From Marivirga arenosa (GTDB taxonomy: Bacteria; Bacteroidota; Bacteroidia; Cytophagales; Cyclobacteriaceae), in NCBI RefSeq assembly GCF_030503875.2, contig NZ_CP129968.2:620001-684000 (forward strand): 64,000 nt of DNA, in the 5' to 3' direction. Position numbers and translations under genes: made by a program. The notes beneath the pieces were generated by a model. The model worked only from the letters and a program-made list of their open reading frames with translations. It made no database searches and was not told where the DNA came from. Below are positions 8,588-16,806 of the stretch, piece by piece. Each line of letters begins with the position of its first letter. Within the stretch, counting starts at the first letter, position 1.

Positions 8588-9910
8588 TTAACTAGGCTGA
8601 TTAAGGATCCAATTTAAAATGGGGTCGTCTCCCTGCATGTATTCAATAAAACTTAATTTGATTTCTTTATTTACAGCTAAGCTTTTTGCAGGAACTCCAT
8701 AGAAATAATTAACCCAGAATGATTTGCCAAAGGTAAATTCATTATCCTTCCAATCATGTTCTGCATCAGAATCATAAATGTTTATACCTGAATTGGGTAA
8801 TTGATAAGAATCATTTTCAGCCCAGAATTTTAAATTATCGCCCACTTCTTCACCCACTATCACAATTTTTTCTTCTGCATAGTATTTAATTTGAGCAGCC
8901 GTAACTAGTCCTGCGGAAAAGGTCTTATTACTTGTAATTAGATATATTTTTTTGTTAGAATCAATAATTTTTGGAGGTTCAGTAGCCAAGTCTACTGGGA
9001 TGATGTAGTTACCACCTGTGAAGTATCTTAAATCCATGATTACATTATAATCAGTTTTTGTTTCTAGTACTTCTAAAAAGTCTTCAATCTTATCTTCAAA
9101 GTCATCTGATTGATTCCAATAACCATTAATACTAAAATAAGCTGATTTAGTAGAGTCAATAAATTTATAAAATACACCCTCTTGCATTTTATCTAAATAA
9201 AGAGGTTTCTGGATGTTGGGATTCAATGCATAATGCCAACCACTATCAGCAGGATCAGGATAAAGATCAGACCAATTTTCATAATACTTTTTCTTCATTT
9301 CTTTAGTTGTGAAAGTGGCTTTCAGGGTGTCTTTATCTTTTAATAAGGTAAGTGTCATACTATTTTTTTCAGATAAGCCAATGCCATTTAGTATTTCAGG
9401 ACTGCATAAATAATTAGAGGCTTTATAGCTTCTCCATCTGTCTATTCCAGAAAGGTAGGGCTTCAATTTTTCTTCAACATCTTCAATAGTTAGGTCATTG
9501 ATTTTTAGAACTTTTGCGCCCAAATAAGGAGTTGATGCACTGTCCGTCTTTACGATATGCATTCCATCTGAAAACTTATAGAACCTCAGAGGTACTTTAG
9601 CCATAAAATGAAGAGGAATTACGGTGTGGCCATTGTTGGCCATGGTAACACATCTGGAAAATTTTAATATCAATTCATTATCATCTAAGGAGTCAACTTG
9701 CTGTTTTAATTGATCTAATATGCTTTGGCATTTATCTAAAGAGTCTTTAGGGAAAGTGTTGGATTCCTGCAAGTAAACATTTTCAAAATAAGCAATATCA
9801 TCGAGCCATTGTTGCTTTCGTGATTTGATTTCTTTTTGCTCGCTGCATCCAATCAGGATAGTTAATAAAATAAATAATAAGCCTAGGTTGTATAGTTTTC
9901 TGATGTCCAT
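8588..9910 (-). CDS. S41-family peptidase-like lipoprotein
   Basis: This 440-residue protein has the lipobox LIGC (Cys22). A PDZ-like segment (LGAKVLKINDLTIEDV, about 130-145) precedes a tail-specific protease-like domain. That domain contains YNVIMDLRYFTGGNY (288-302, the strand with the conserved Asp-Leu-Arg) and TSNKTFSAGLVTAA (326-339), where Ser332 aligns with the catalytic Ser of S41 peptidases. The GEEVGD region (about 355) also fits the family. The Lys partner of the Ser-Lys dyad cannot be placed with certainty, so activity is likely but unproven. The protein should sit in the cell envelope. Its upstream region carries the palindrome cluster at 10095-10230. Confidence 0.8.
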   Translation of the reverse strand: MDIRKLYNLGLLFILLTILIGCSEQKEIKSRKQQWLDDIAYFENVYLQESNTFPKDSLDKCQSILDQLKQQVDSLDDNELILKFSRCVTMANNGHTVIPLHFMAKVPLRFYKFSDGMHIVKTDSASTPYLGAKVLKINDLTIEDVEEKLKPYLSGIDRWRSYKASNYLCSPEILNGIGLSEKNSMTLTLLKDKDTLKATFTTKEMKKKYYENWSDLYPDPADSGWHYALNPNIQKPLYLDKMQEGVFYKFIDSTKSAYFSINGYWNQSDDFEDKIEDFLEVLETKTDYNVIMDLRYFTGGNYIIPVDLATEPPKIIDSNKKIYLITSNKTFSAGLVTAAQIKYYAEEKIVIVGEEVGDNLKFWAENDSYQLPNSGINIYDSDAEHDWKDNEFTFGKSFWVNYFYGVPAKSLAVNKEIKLSFIEYMQGDDPILNWILNQPS

Positions 9911-10358
9911 TAGTTCTATTCTTAAAATGATTGATTAATTCAAAACTCAGACTTTTAATATAAAACTAATAATTTTTATGACTGAACTACAGAATTTAAA
10001 GGCTGTAGTGTAGGGTTCAAGGTATGGAATGATTTATTTAATAAAGTATTTAAGGGCTAAAAGTACTTAAGGACTAGAAAAAGTATGAAAAATTATGCGC
10101 ATATCATTTTTGACTAAAAAAATATGCGTGATCAAAAATTCAAATCACGCATATAAAATTTTCAAACTGCGCATATATGCGTTGTTAAAATACGGTACGC
10201 ATATATGCGTGGTTCAAACACAGTGCGCATAAATGAAGAAACTGTAACAAAGAAAATGTATAGTAATACAAGGACTATCAAGCTAAACCGTAAAGTAAAT
10301 TTAGGATGAGACAGAGAATATATGTCACACGGTACACTTGTTCGCCAGCTGGGGACTA
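9911..10358. other. Gene-free 448-bp region with palindrome cluster
   Basis: No convincing ORF is seen here. The region lies upstream of the S41-like lipoprotein gene and downstream of the dioxygenase-like gene. Its only structure is the run of TGCG-core palindromes at 10095-10230, embedded in AT-rich sequence with repeated TTCAAAC words. Confidence 0.7.
10095..10230. repeat. Cluster of TGCG/CGCA palindromes
   Basis: Listed from left to right, the region holds: ATGCGCAT (10095-10102); an 11-bp inverted repeat ATATGCGTGAT / ATCACGCATAT (10122-10132 and 10144-10154); CGCATATATGCG (10170-10181); ACGCATATATGCGT (10197-10210); and TGCGCA (10224-10229). The centres are spaced about 21-30 bp apart. 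This could be a multi-operator array for the downstream S41-like gene, a decayed tandem repeat, or a folded RNA leader. Confidence 0.8.
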
Positions 10359-10991
10359 TTATTTATAATCAGGAATATTCAGCCCTAAAGTTATGTCTCT
10401 ATGTGCTGTCCAGATACCATTTTTCATTTTCAGTTTTATGATTCCTGACCCACCTCTATTTTTAAGCGCAAGGTTTTTTTCATCGGTTAGTAAAGTATCA
10501 CTTTCGAAAAAGTAACTATCAATGTAATATGGGATGGTATTAGGTTCTTTTACATAAATATGAATGTGTTCAGGCTCTTGAACATTTGGATATGGCGCAG
10601 GCCTAAAGGAGTAAAAAGTAAATTTTCCATCTTTTCCTGTTTTTAACCAAGCTCGATATTGTCCGTGCGTTTCTTCCCAACCAAAAGCTTGATCGCCTGC
10701 CAGATAAATTCCATTCCGATCCGTTTGATATATGTATAGAATCACATTCTCTGCTGGCGTTTTTCCATCCTTTTGAAATACATTTCCAGTTATTTTTAAT
10801 TTAGGCTCATTATTATCAAAGCCTGGTAAGGTATCAGTTGATTTAGGTTGAATATTTAATCTTTGAAAATCTAAGACTGACTCGCAATCCTGACAAGGCC
10901 CTCCTACATTTCTTTCCACATTAGAATTTGATTGTCCTTGGCAAGAGAAGGTAATTGATATCAATAATACTATTCCGAAGTATTTTTTCAT
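10359..10991 (-). CDS. Intradiol ring-cleavage dioxygenase-like lipoprotein
   Basis: This 210-residue protein resembles the beta subunit of protocatechuate 3,4-dioxygenase, a non-heme Fe(III) enzyme fold. The signal segment ends in the lipobox TFSC (Cys17), so it is exported, unlike classical catabolic dioxygenases. The fold marks are present: ILYIYQTDRNGIY, HGQYRAWLKTGKDGKF, RPAPYP and EHIHIYVKEP. The four Fe ligands of the family correspond to Tyr96, Tyr134, His142 and His144, all kept. Exported members of this family are common in Bacteroidota and their substrates are mostly unknown. No aromatic catabolic genes are nearby. Confidence 0.85.
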   Translation of the reverse strand: MKKYFGIVLLISITFSCQGQSNSNVERNVGGPCQDCESVLDFQRLNIQPKSTDTLPGFDNNEPKLKITGNVFQKDGKTPAENVILYIYQTDRNGIYLAGDQAFGWEETHGQYRAWLKTGKDGKFTFYSFRPAPYPNVQEPEHIHIYVKEPNTIPYYIDSYFFESDTLLTDEKNLALKNRGGSGIIKLKMKNGIWTAHRDITLGLNIPDYK

Positions 10992-11168
10992 TTTCGATAT
11001 TTACTTTATGAATGATTCAATATACCAAAAACTAAATTAGTGCTATAGGTTTCGGTTATAGTGGAACTTATAACTTAAATATAGAAAAAATTCAGAATTA
11101 AAGTCATTTAGAAATGTGTTGATGTACATGCGGTAAGTGTGCGCTAAGCGGGCTATTATTTAAATGTT

Positions 11169-11213
11169 TGTAAAGGCACATGCTTTACAAAAGTTAAAGG
11201 TTAGGGTTTACAC
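11169..11213 (+). repeat. IS481 left terminal inverted repeat
   Basis: It begins TGTAAAGGCACATGC and ends GGTTTACAC. It is the inverted counterpart of 12427-12471 with one single-base gap and several mismatches. It includes the transposase stop codon. Confidence 0.8.
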
Positions 11214-12389
11214 TATATTTTGGCTCAGCCTTATTGATTTTTGTTTGTCTCTTAAATGTTTTTCATCAAAGTATCCTAAAAATAAGCTTCTATAGAATAC
11301 CCTCCAAATTCCATTATCCATATCTAGCACTCCCACATATTTTCCCTTTAAAGCTGCTGTCAGATATACCCAGTAATAGGACCGCCATCGCACGGCTCCG
11401 TTTTGCGTTACCTTTAACACTTTCATGTCTGAATCGTAGTCATAAACGAGTATCTTTTCAGGGAAAGGGCGGGTTGAAAAGCTATGTGCAGAAGCTGGGG
11501 TTTCCATCCCTAAAGCTTCGTGTGGACGTACATGATTGTATTCCTTTACAAAGTTGTTTAAGCGTCTTTGCTGTGCCTTCAAATCGTAGGCTGAAGGCTT
11601 TGCACAAGAGGCTTTTAAATCACGGTGCATGCGTTCATGTCTGCCGTTTTGTTCCGGGTGTGCAGGATCAGAAAATACAGGAATTATACCTAATTCAATG
11701 AACCAATAAGAGAGCTGGGTAAAGCGCTGAATGGAAGCTACCGATCCGAACGGACTTCCATTATCAGTATGGATTTGCTTTGGGATCCCATATTGCCTAA
11801 AAACCCTTGTAAACTCTGTTTTAACTGCCTTTAAGTTCTCTTTATAATGTCCTTTGGCTGCAAACAAAAACCTGCTCCTGGAGTCTGCAATTGTCAAGGG
11901 ATGGCAGTATATTTTATTGCCCATTAAAAACTTCCCTTTGTAATCAGCACTCCAAACTTCATTGCATTCCTGAGGATCAAATATGGGGAAAACAGGCTTC
12001 ACTCTCCTGAGCCTTTTTTGAGGCTTCACAAACCCATGCTGGTTAAGGATTTTGTGAACTGTAACCACACTGGGTACATCCTCCTTGCAGCATTCGTTAA
12101 ACAATAATCTCCTAATCTTTTTAGCACCCCAGCGTGCATACTTTTCCTTTATTTGAATGATTTTTTCTTCAATCGCTGCACTGGTTTTGTTGGGATGAGC
12201 CCGAGGTGTTCTCGACTGCTCTACAAGCCCTTCCAGTCCTTCATTTTGGAAGCGATTTATTAACTTATAGGCTGTTGGCCTGGAGATATTAAATGCTTTA
12301 CAAAGTTCGGTGATGCTGTACTTCTGAGTACGCCACTCACAAATAAATTCTACTTTCTGTTCCATAGTTGTTGTTTCTTTCCAAGGCAT
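11208..12389 (-). CDS. IS481-family transposase
   Basis: DDE transposase of 393 residues, apparently intact. The N-terminal helix-turn-helix (YSITELCKAFNISRPTAYKLI, about residues 24-44) and a second winged-helix segment (RWGAKKIRRLL) bind the element ends. The RNase H-like core supplies Asp149 (WSADYKG), Asp209 (HTDNGSPFG) and Glu252 (GRHERMHRDLK). The PEQNGRHERMHRDLK block and the C-terminal RPHEALGMETPAS segment are typical of the IS481 family. The start at 12389 leaves about 38 nt to the right inverted repeat. No frameshift or stop is seen, so the element may still be active. Confidence 0.93.
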   Translation of the reverse strand: MPWKETTTMEQKVEFICEWRTQKYSITELCKAFNISRPTAYKLINRFQNEGLEGLVEQSRTPRAHPNKTSAAIEEKIIQIKEKYARWGAKKIRRLLFNECCKEDVPSVVTVHKILNQHGFVKPQKRLRRVKPVFPIFDPQECNEVWSADYKGKFLMGNKIYCHPLTIADSRSRFLFAAKGHYKENLKAVKTEFTRVFRQYGIPKQIHTDNGSPFGSVASIQRFTQLSYWFIELGIIPVFSDPAHPEQNGRHERMHRDLKASCAKPSAYDLKAQQRRLNNFVKEYNHVRPHEALGMETPASAHSFSTRPFPEKILVYDYDSDMKVLKVTQNGAVRWRSYYWVYLTAALKGKYVGVLDMDNGIWRVFYRSLFLGYFDEKHLRDKQKSIRLSQNIV

Positions 12390-12426
12390 AGCAATCTGAT
12401 TTTTTAATCAAATTACTGCTTAAAAA

Positions 12427-12471
12427 GTGTAAACCATGTCCCTTTAACTTTGTAAACGATGTCTCTTTACC
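12427..12471 (-). repeat. IS481 right terminal inverted repeat
   Basis: On the minus strand it begins GGTAAAGAGACATCG and ends GGTTTACAC, matching the left end in order and spacing. It contains two GTTTAC boxes, as expected for transposase binding at this end. Confidence 0.8.
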
Positions 12472-12483
12472 GTACCAAATTAT

Positions 12484-12615
12484 TACCAACGTTTAGTATA
12501 TGGCAAGTAGGCGATTGCGGGCTTCAAACCTATCAAACCGAGACGAAGTTGGAGCGGGTTACAACCGTTGAATTTACTACTGTCGCGCCTATTTGCTATA
12601 TACATTGTAAGCGGT
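12484..12615 (-). repeat. attC-like site A, downstream of the methyltransferase gene
   Basis: An 18-bp arm GTATATGGCAAGTAGGCG (12496-12513) pairs with CGCCTATTTGCTATATAC (12586-12603) with only two G-T wobbles, separated by about 72 nt. On the minus strand the outer boxes are ACCGCTTAC (R''-like, 12615-12607, 18 nt after the gene) and CGTTGGTAA (R'-like, ending near 12484). The sequence TTACAATGTATATAGCA just inside R'' resembles the corresponding part of site B. The IS481 right end lies 13 nt beyond the R' end. Confidence 0.72.
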
Positions 12616-12632
12616 ATGTTGTTTTTAGTTTT

Positions 12633-13424
12633 TCATTTTTCAGCTTTCAATGAATAAATCATCGGTATCTTATCTTCTAATCCTTTAATTTTAAATTTTT
12701 GGTCATCAACTTTGACAGTGTTTTCAAAGCAATTATAAGGTGAATAATTGTATTCTTTGAAATCCGCAATTTTTAATCCTGTTTTTATAATCGAATTTAT
12801 GACAGTACTCAATCCGTGATTCCAACTAACTGATTCTTCTTTAATCTTGGCATTCCTGTCTGTATAAGTTCCTTCTAATTCTTCAATTATTGGGTTAGAA
12901 TCCTTATAATTAAACTCTATTTTTTTAAAGTCATAACTAAACATCCAAACAATTGGATGAAACTCAACCATTATAAATTTTCCTTTCGGTTTTAGAAAGT
13001 GGTTTATTATTTTCGCCCATTCTTTCATATCTGGCAGCCAGCCAATCACTCCGTAAGATGTGTAAACAATATCAAATTGTTCATCAAGAATCTCAGGAAG
13101 TTTGTAAACGTCAGATTGAATGAATTTTGCATTTGTCTCTAATTGCTCATTAAGTTTTTTTGCTTTTTCAATTGCATTTTCTGAAAAATCAACTCCTGTA
13201 GCTAAAGCTCCATGTCTTGAAAGAGAAATAGTGTCTTGTCCAAAATGACATTGTAAGTGTAAAATTTTTTTGTCTTTAATATCTCCGAGCAATTCAATTT
13301 CAATTGGATTTAACGAATCTTTCCCCTTAATAAAGGAATCAACATCGTAAAAATCAGAATCGTAATGAATTTCTGTTTTTTGATTCCAAAGTCTTTTGTT
13401 TATGTCAATATAATTTAAATCCAT
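12633..13424 (-). CDS. Class I SAM-dependent methyltransferase (cassette gene)
   Basis: This 263-residue protein has the seven-stranded methyltransferase fold. Motif I is ILHLQCHFGQDTISLS (about 54-69), an atypical form in which the usual DxGxGxG is replaced by LQCHFGQD, as in some small-molecule methyltransferase families. TGVDFSENAIEKAKKL (77-92) supplies the acidic residue for the SAM ribose, and FDIVYTSYGVIGWL is motif IV. The substrate cannot be told from the sequence. The gene is flanked by attC-like sites A and B with a leader of about 40 nt after the B crossover point, so it forms a single-gene cassette of about 970 bp. Confidence 0.88.
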   Translation of the reverse strand: MDLNYIDINKRLWNQKTEIHYDSDFYDVDSFIKGKDSLNPIEIELLGDIKDKKILHLQCHFGQDTISLSRHGALATGVDFSENAIEKAKKLNEQLETNAKFIQSDVYKLPEILDEQFDIVYTSYGVIGWLPDMKEWAKIINHFLKPKGKFIMVEFHPIVWMFSYDFKKIEFNYKDSNPIIEELEGTYTDRNAKIKEESVSWNHGLSTVINSIIKTGLKIADFKEYNYSPYNCFENTVKVDDQKFKIKGLEDKIPMIYSLKAEK

Positions 13425-13454
13425 TTAAACGCTGATTTTGTGTTCGTTACAATT

Positions 13455-13576
13455 ACCGCTAACTGCCAGACATGGCACGTGCCTCTGAACTTTTTTAATA
13501 TTCACTAAAGTATCGGTTTTGCATTTCAGTTTCAAGTAAATCAATAGAGGCATGTGCTATATCATTTGTTAGAGGC
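13455..13576 (-). repeat. attC-like site B, downstream of the 13589-14191 lipoprotein gene
   Basis: ATGGCACGTGCCTCT (13472-13486) pairs with AGAGGCATGTGCTAT (13546-13560) with two G-T wobbles. Outer boxes CCGCTAAC (13456-13463) and GTTAGAGG (13568-13575) pair again with one mismatch. This leaves unpaired spacers between the outer and inner stems, the layout of an attC site with R and L boxes. On the minus strand it starts GCCTCTAACAAATG, 13 nt after the gene stop, and ends CAGTTAGCGGT. Confidence 0.75.
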
Positions 13577-13588
13577 TTTTTTTACCAT

Positions 13589-14191
13589 TTATTCGGGTCT
13601 TGAATACACGATTAACTCCTCGACATACAAAAAATCACCCTGAGACTGATTCAGTTTAATAAAGTTCTTAACTGCCGGGGCATACAACCAAATCTCCTCT
13701 TCATCTGCATTATATCCTCTGGAATTAGTGGTTTTACCGGTATATTTTATGGTGTAAGCCATGAATGTTCCGGCTTCTACTGTTTCCTCCTGATACGATA
13801 ACACCTCTGCATTCTGACTTTGACTTCCTGTAGTACCATCCTGGCTTGTCCAATTGTTCTCGTATCTCCATTTTTTACCGACTTGCAATGGCCAGTCATA
13901 CTTAGGAGTTTCGCTTTCATCTGGCTTTACAATTTCGGTGAGAGGAATGGTGTCTTTGCCTATGATCATGCCAAAGCCTTTATCAGAATTCACTATAGTT
14001 CTAGTGTCTATTCCTTCCGAACGAACTTCCCCTTCCGTAGTTACACCCTTATATTTCCAAACCCATTTTTCGCCAACTTGATAATCGGCTAAAGTTGGTT
14101 GTTGTGTGAGGTCAGATTTTTTTGAGGTATCGCAAGCACAAAATATGATCGCGGATAAGAGTGTTAAAAATTCAATTCTCATGTTTTTCAT
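13589..14191 (-). CDS. Hypothetical lipoprotein (last gene of the large cassette)
   Basis: This 200-residue protein has a signal segment with FCAC (Cys20) as a probable lipobox. The mature part is Trp-rich: YQVGEKWVWKYKG, and later WPLQVGKKWRYENNW, a repeated VGxxWxxxY motif. Motifs of this kind occur in exported beta-sandwich proteins, but I do not recognise a named family. The ATG at 14191 and an in-frame ATG at 14182 are both possible starts. attC-like site B begins 13 nt after the stop. The gene is 50 nt downstream of the hydrolase gene and may be cotranscribed with it. Confidence 0.75.
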   Translation of the reverse strand: MKNMRIEFLTLLSAIIFCACDTSKKSDLTQQPTLADYQVGEKWVWKYKGVTTEGEVRSEGIDTRTIVNSDKGFGMIIGKDTIPLTEIVKPDESETPKYDWPLQVGKKWRYENNWTSQDGTTGSQSQNAEVLSYQEETVEAGTFMAYTIKYTGKTTNSRGYNADEEEIWLYAPAVKNFIKLNQSQGDFLYVEELIVYSRPE

Positions 14192-14240
14192 AATTTAATT
14201 TAAAGTTGTTAGGGTTAAATACTGTGTTTTATTAACAGAA

Positions 14241-15203
14241 TCAGCTATCCTGTTGCTTCAACCATTCTAAAATCACCTGGTTGGTCTCTTTTGGTTTCTC
14301 TTGTTGGATCCAATGTCCACAGTCAAGACTTACTTCTTCAACATTGGGAACAAACTGTGACAGTCCTTCAAATTTTGGGATCAGATCTTGTTCGCCATAG
14401 ATCATCAGCGAAGGTTGTGCTATAATGGGGTTAGCATTGGCTAATAAGTGCCAGTTACGATCAAGATTTCGATACCAATTTATACTTCCGGTAAACCCTG
14501 ATGATTCGAAAGCAGAAACGAAAACGGCCAATTCATCCTCACTCATGACAGGCTCACCTTTTGGTTCTTTCGCGCTTGCAAGGTTGATGATGGTCATGCC
14601 TGGTTCTGGTGGCATCTTCGGAATATTCTTTCGAAAAAGATTGTGAAGGAACTGGTGAACGTTTTCATCTAAAATTCTATCGGCCACACCTGGTTGCCTA
14701 TTGAAATGGACGAAGTAATAGTCGCTGCCTAAAAACTCTTCCATCCACTCTATCCAGGGCCTTTCTCCCCGAACTTGGTAGGGTACTGCCAAAGCAATGA
14801 GTTGCTTTACCCGATTTGGATTTAATAAGGTCAACCACCAGGTGACCATGGCGCCCCAATCATGACCAATAAATGTGGCATTCTCATATTCATAATGATC
14901 TAAAAGAGCGACAAGATCATCGGCAAGGTGTTTAATATCATATGCAATAACCTCAGAGAAATGAGATGAGTTACCATAACCTCGTTGGTTTGGAACTATT
15001 ACATGGTATCCTGAATCAACTAAAGCAGAAATCTGGTGACGCCATGAAAATGCATGCTCTGGCCAGCCATGTAATAGAATGATCGGTTTTCCTGCATTTT
15101 GCTGACCCGCCTCAAATACTTCCAACTCTATCCCATTTACCGGAATAATTGTTGGCTGAGGAAATCCGATTGTTTCTAAAATTGAATTCATATTGTTTGT
15201 CAT
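14241..15203 (-). CDS. Alpha/beta hydrolase, epoxide hydrolase-like
   Basis: From the ATG at 15203 the protein has 320 residues. A longer frame begins with a TTG at 15233 but adds only basic residues. The alpha/beta-hydrolase fold is clear: HGWPEHAFSW carries the oxyanion-hole HGWP motif (about 45-48), and GHDWGAMVTWW is the nucleophile elbow with Asp115, typical of epoxide hydrolases and haloalkane dehalogenases. YGEQDLIP holds the acid and CGHWIQQEKP the catalytic His. HGWP together with an Asp nucleophile favours soluble epoxide hydrolase. It lies in a run of minus-strand genes for small-molecule chemistry inside the large cassette. Its base composition looks richer in G and C than flanking core genes. 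Confidence 0.88.
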   Translation of the reverse strand: MTNNMNSILETIGFPQPTIIPVNGIELEVFEAGQQNAGKPIILLHGWPEHAFSWRHQISALVDSGYHVIVPNQRGYGNSSHFSEVIAYDIKHLADDLVALLDHYEYENATFIGHDWGAMVTWWLTLLNPNRVKQLIALAVPYQVRGERPWIEWMEEFLGSDYYFVHFNRQPGVADRILDENVHQFLHNLFRKNIPKMPPEPGMTIINLASAKEPKGEPVMSEDELAVFVSAFESSGFTGSINWYRNLDRNWHLLANANPIIAQPSLMIYGEQDLIPKFEGLSQFVPNVEEVSLDCGHWIQQEKPKETNQVILEWLKQQDS

Positions 15204-15287
15204 TTCTCTTTTTCGTTTAATGTGAATTACCAATAATCATTTGCTGAAAATTGAATTGTGGATTATCATCTTTGATTAACCAAAAGT

Positions 15288-16793
15288 CTATTGTCTCACG
15301 GCCTTTTGGCCATAGAGCGAAAATGAATTGAAATTATCCTCTTGGAGAAAGGAAACTTCAATACCCGTATTGGGGTGGACAAAATCTAGTTCGTCACCAA
15401 TCACGTGAACAAGCTTATACTCATCACCATTAGGAAAATTGAGTGCTATGAGCTTCTCTTTTTCATCATATCTCATATTAAGGTTGATTTGATCGTTCCA
15501 TTTAAACTCTCCCATCAGCGTTTTTAAAATTTCGGTATCAATCTCCTTGCGATGAAGCTGATTTTGTTCGAATTGTTTCCAGCCGTATACCTGCGCAGCA
15601 GACAGTAGGATTTCATTACCCAGATTACCTCCGTTATCAGAGTTGATTAAGTAAACCAGTCCATTTCCAGTTGTCAGACTAATGGTCATAGCCGTTCTAT
15701 ACCCAGCATTTCCTCCATAATGAGTGATGGCAAGATCATCATCGGTTCGGTTGACTATAAACCCATAAATATGGCCTTCTCTTTCGTCTCTTATCATCGA
15801 TTTTACGTCTGATTGTGAGAATATCGATGGTTTGCCTTGATAGGCATTATAAATTTCCGTCATAAACTTTGCCAAATCCCTGGCATTGCTCCAAAGCCCT
15901 GCTGCTGCCTGCTCCGGATGGTTCCGCCAGCCACCTTCCAACGGTTCTCCTGATTGGGTGTGTCCTTTGGCCACCCGGTCGGAGTATGATGCAGGTAATG
16001 GTTGAGTGAATTCCGAGTTTTTCATGTTAGCCGGATTCAGAATCCACTTTTTCATGATTTCAGAGAAATCTGTACCGTAGATATCTTGTAGCGCTAATTC
16101 CGCCAACGTATACCCCCCTCCTGAATAGACCAGAGTTTGATTTGGAGACCAAACCACTTCAATGGCCGCGGAATTAACTCCATCGTTTCCCATTAGAATA
16201 TCTACATCAGATGGCATATCAATATTCCTATTATATCCCTGGTAACCACCCCCATTTATCCCTGAAGTGTGGGAAAATAGATTACGAAATGTCACCGGGT
16301 TATCGATAGTTTGTTTACCCTTTGGGAGTTGGAAACTCCTCAGATAATCCCTTATGTTTTTGTCCAAATCAATTTCCCCGGCAGCATGCATACGCAAGGC
16401 CGCCATAAATGTAACAGGCTTCGATAGAGATGCTGCTTGAAATATGCTTATGCAATCCAGTCTTTGATTTCCTGCTAATTCTGCATTCTGATAAGTCTCC
16501 GACCATTCGATCTGACCTTCCTTAATGACCGCAAGAGACATTGCCGGTATGATGTATTCTGACATTTTATCAGATATGGAGCTCAGAGTCTCAGTTTCAC
16601 CGATAAACTTCACTTTACCACGCATGCCATTTTCCAACTGAGTCTTTAAATCAGCTGCATACGCTGGATTTAAACAACCTTCTGCAGCTGTTTCTGCCTT
16701 CTCAGTATCAGTTGGCTTAATTGAGCATGAACCCAAGAGGATGAGCAAGAAAAAGTAAAGGAATTGCGTATTCATATTTGTATTAATTTTCAT
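15288..16793 (-). CDS. Serine hydrolase, class C beta-lactamase/PBP-like lipoprotein
   Basis: This 501-residue protein has the lipobox LLGSC (Cys23). The beta-lactamase fold has the SxxK motif at SLSK (Ser122, Lys125) in the context FQAASLSKPVTF. A YSG motif (VYSGGGYTLAEL) stands where class C enzymes have Tyr-x-Asn, and HYGGNAGY replaces the KTG triad. This pattern is usual for the esterase/D-aminopeptidase branch rather than for true antibiotic-degrading AmpC. A C-terminal beta-rich extension (about 410-501) resembles the lipocalin-like tail of such hydrolases. I would not call it a resistance gene. It is 55 nt upstream of the epoxide hydrolase-like gene. Confidence 0.87.
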   Translation of the reverse strand: MKINTNMNTQFLYFFLLILLGSCSIKPTDTEKAETAAEGCLNPAYAADLKTQLENGMRGKVKFIGETETLSSISDKMSEYIIPAMSLAVIKEGQIEWSETYQNAELAGNQRLDCISIFQAASLSKPVTFMAALRMHAAGEIDLDKNIRDYLRSFQLPKGKQTIDNPVTFRNLFSHTSGINGGGYQGYNRNIDMPSDVDILMGNDGVNSAAIEVVWSPNQTLVYSGGGYTLAELALQDIYGTDFSEIMKKWILNPANMKNSEFTQPLPASYSDRVAKGHTQSGEPLEGGWRNHPEQAAAGLWSNARDLAKFMTEIYNAYQGKPSIFSQSDVKSMIRDEREGHIYGFIVNRTDDDLAITHYGGNAGYRTAMTISLTTGNGLVYLINSDNGGNLGNEILLSAAQVYGWKQFEQNQLHRKEIDTEILKTLMGEFKWNDQINLNMRYDEKEKLIALNFPNGDEYKLVHVIGDELDFVHPNTGIEVSFLQEDNFNSFSLYGQKAVRQ

Positions 16794-16806
16794 TGTCTGT
16801 ATTTTG

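Larger units (their letters stand above)
11169..12471. mobile_element. IS481-family insertion sequence with ~44-bp imperfect inverted repeats
   Basis: The element contains one transposase gene and imperfect terminal inverted repeats. The left end (11169-11213) and the reverse complement of the right end (12427-12471) share GTAAAG, a TTTACAAA block, GTTAAAGG and GGTTTACAC in the same order. The transposase stop codon lies within the left inverted repeat. I see no clear target-site duplication at the junctions, so the exact ends are approximate. The element sits directly at the R' end of attC-like site A and separates the cassette block from the dioxygenase-like gene. Confidence 0.85.

Noticed and set aside
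11100..11168. Another attC-like site on the far side of the IS481 element
   Set aside because: Words such as GCGGTAAG and GCTAAGCGGGC are present, but no long arm pair or matching box for TTGGTAAT was found.
12459..12653. Plus-strand ORF of 64 codons across site A
   Set aside because: It spans the IS end, the attC-like palindrome and the methyltransferase stop, and shows no protein-like features.
15288..16793. Antibiotic resistance beta-lactamase
   Set aside because: The Tyr-x-Asn and KTG motifs are replaced by YSG and HYGG, which fits the esterase/peptidase branch and not AmpC.
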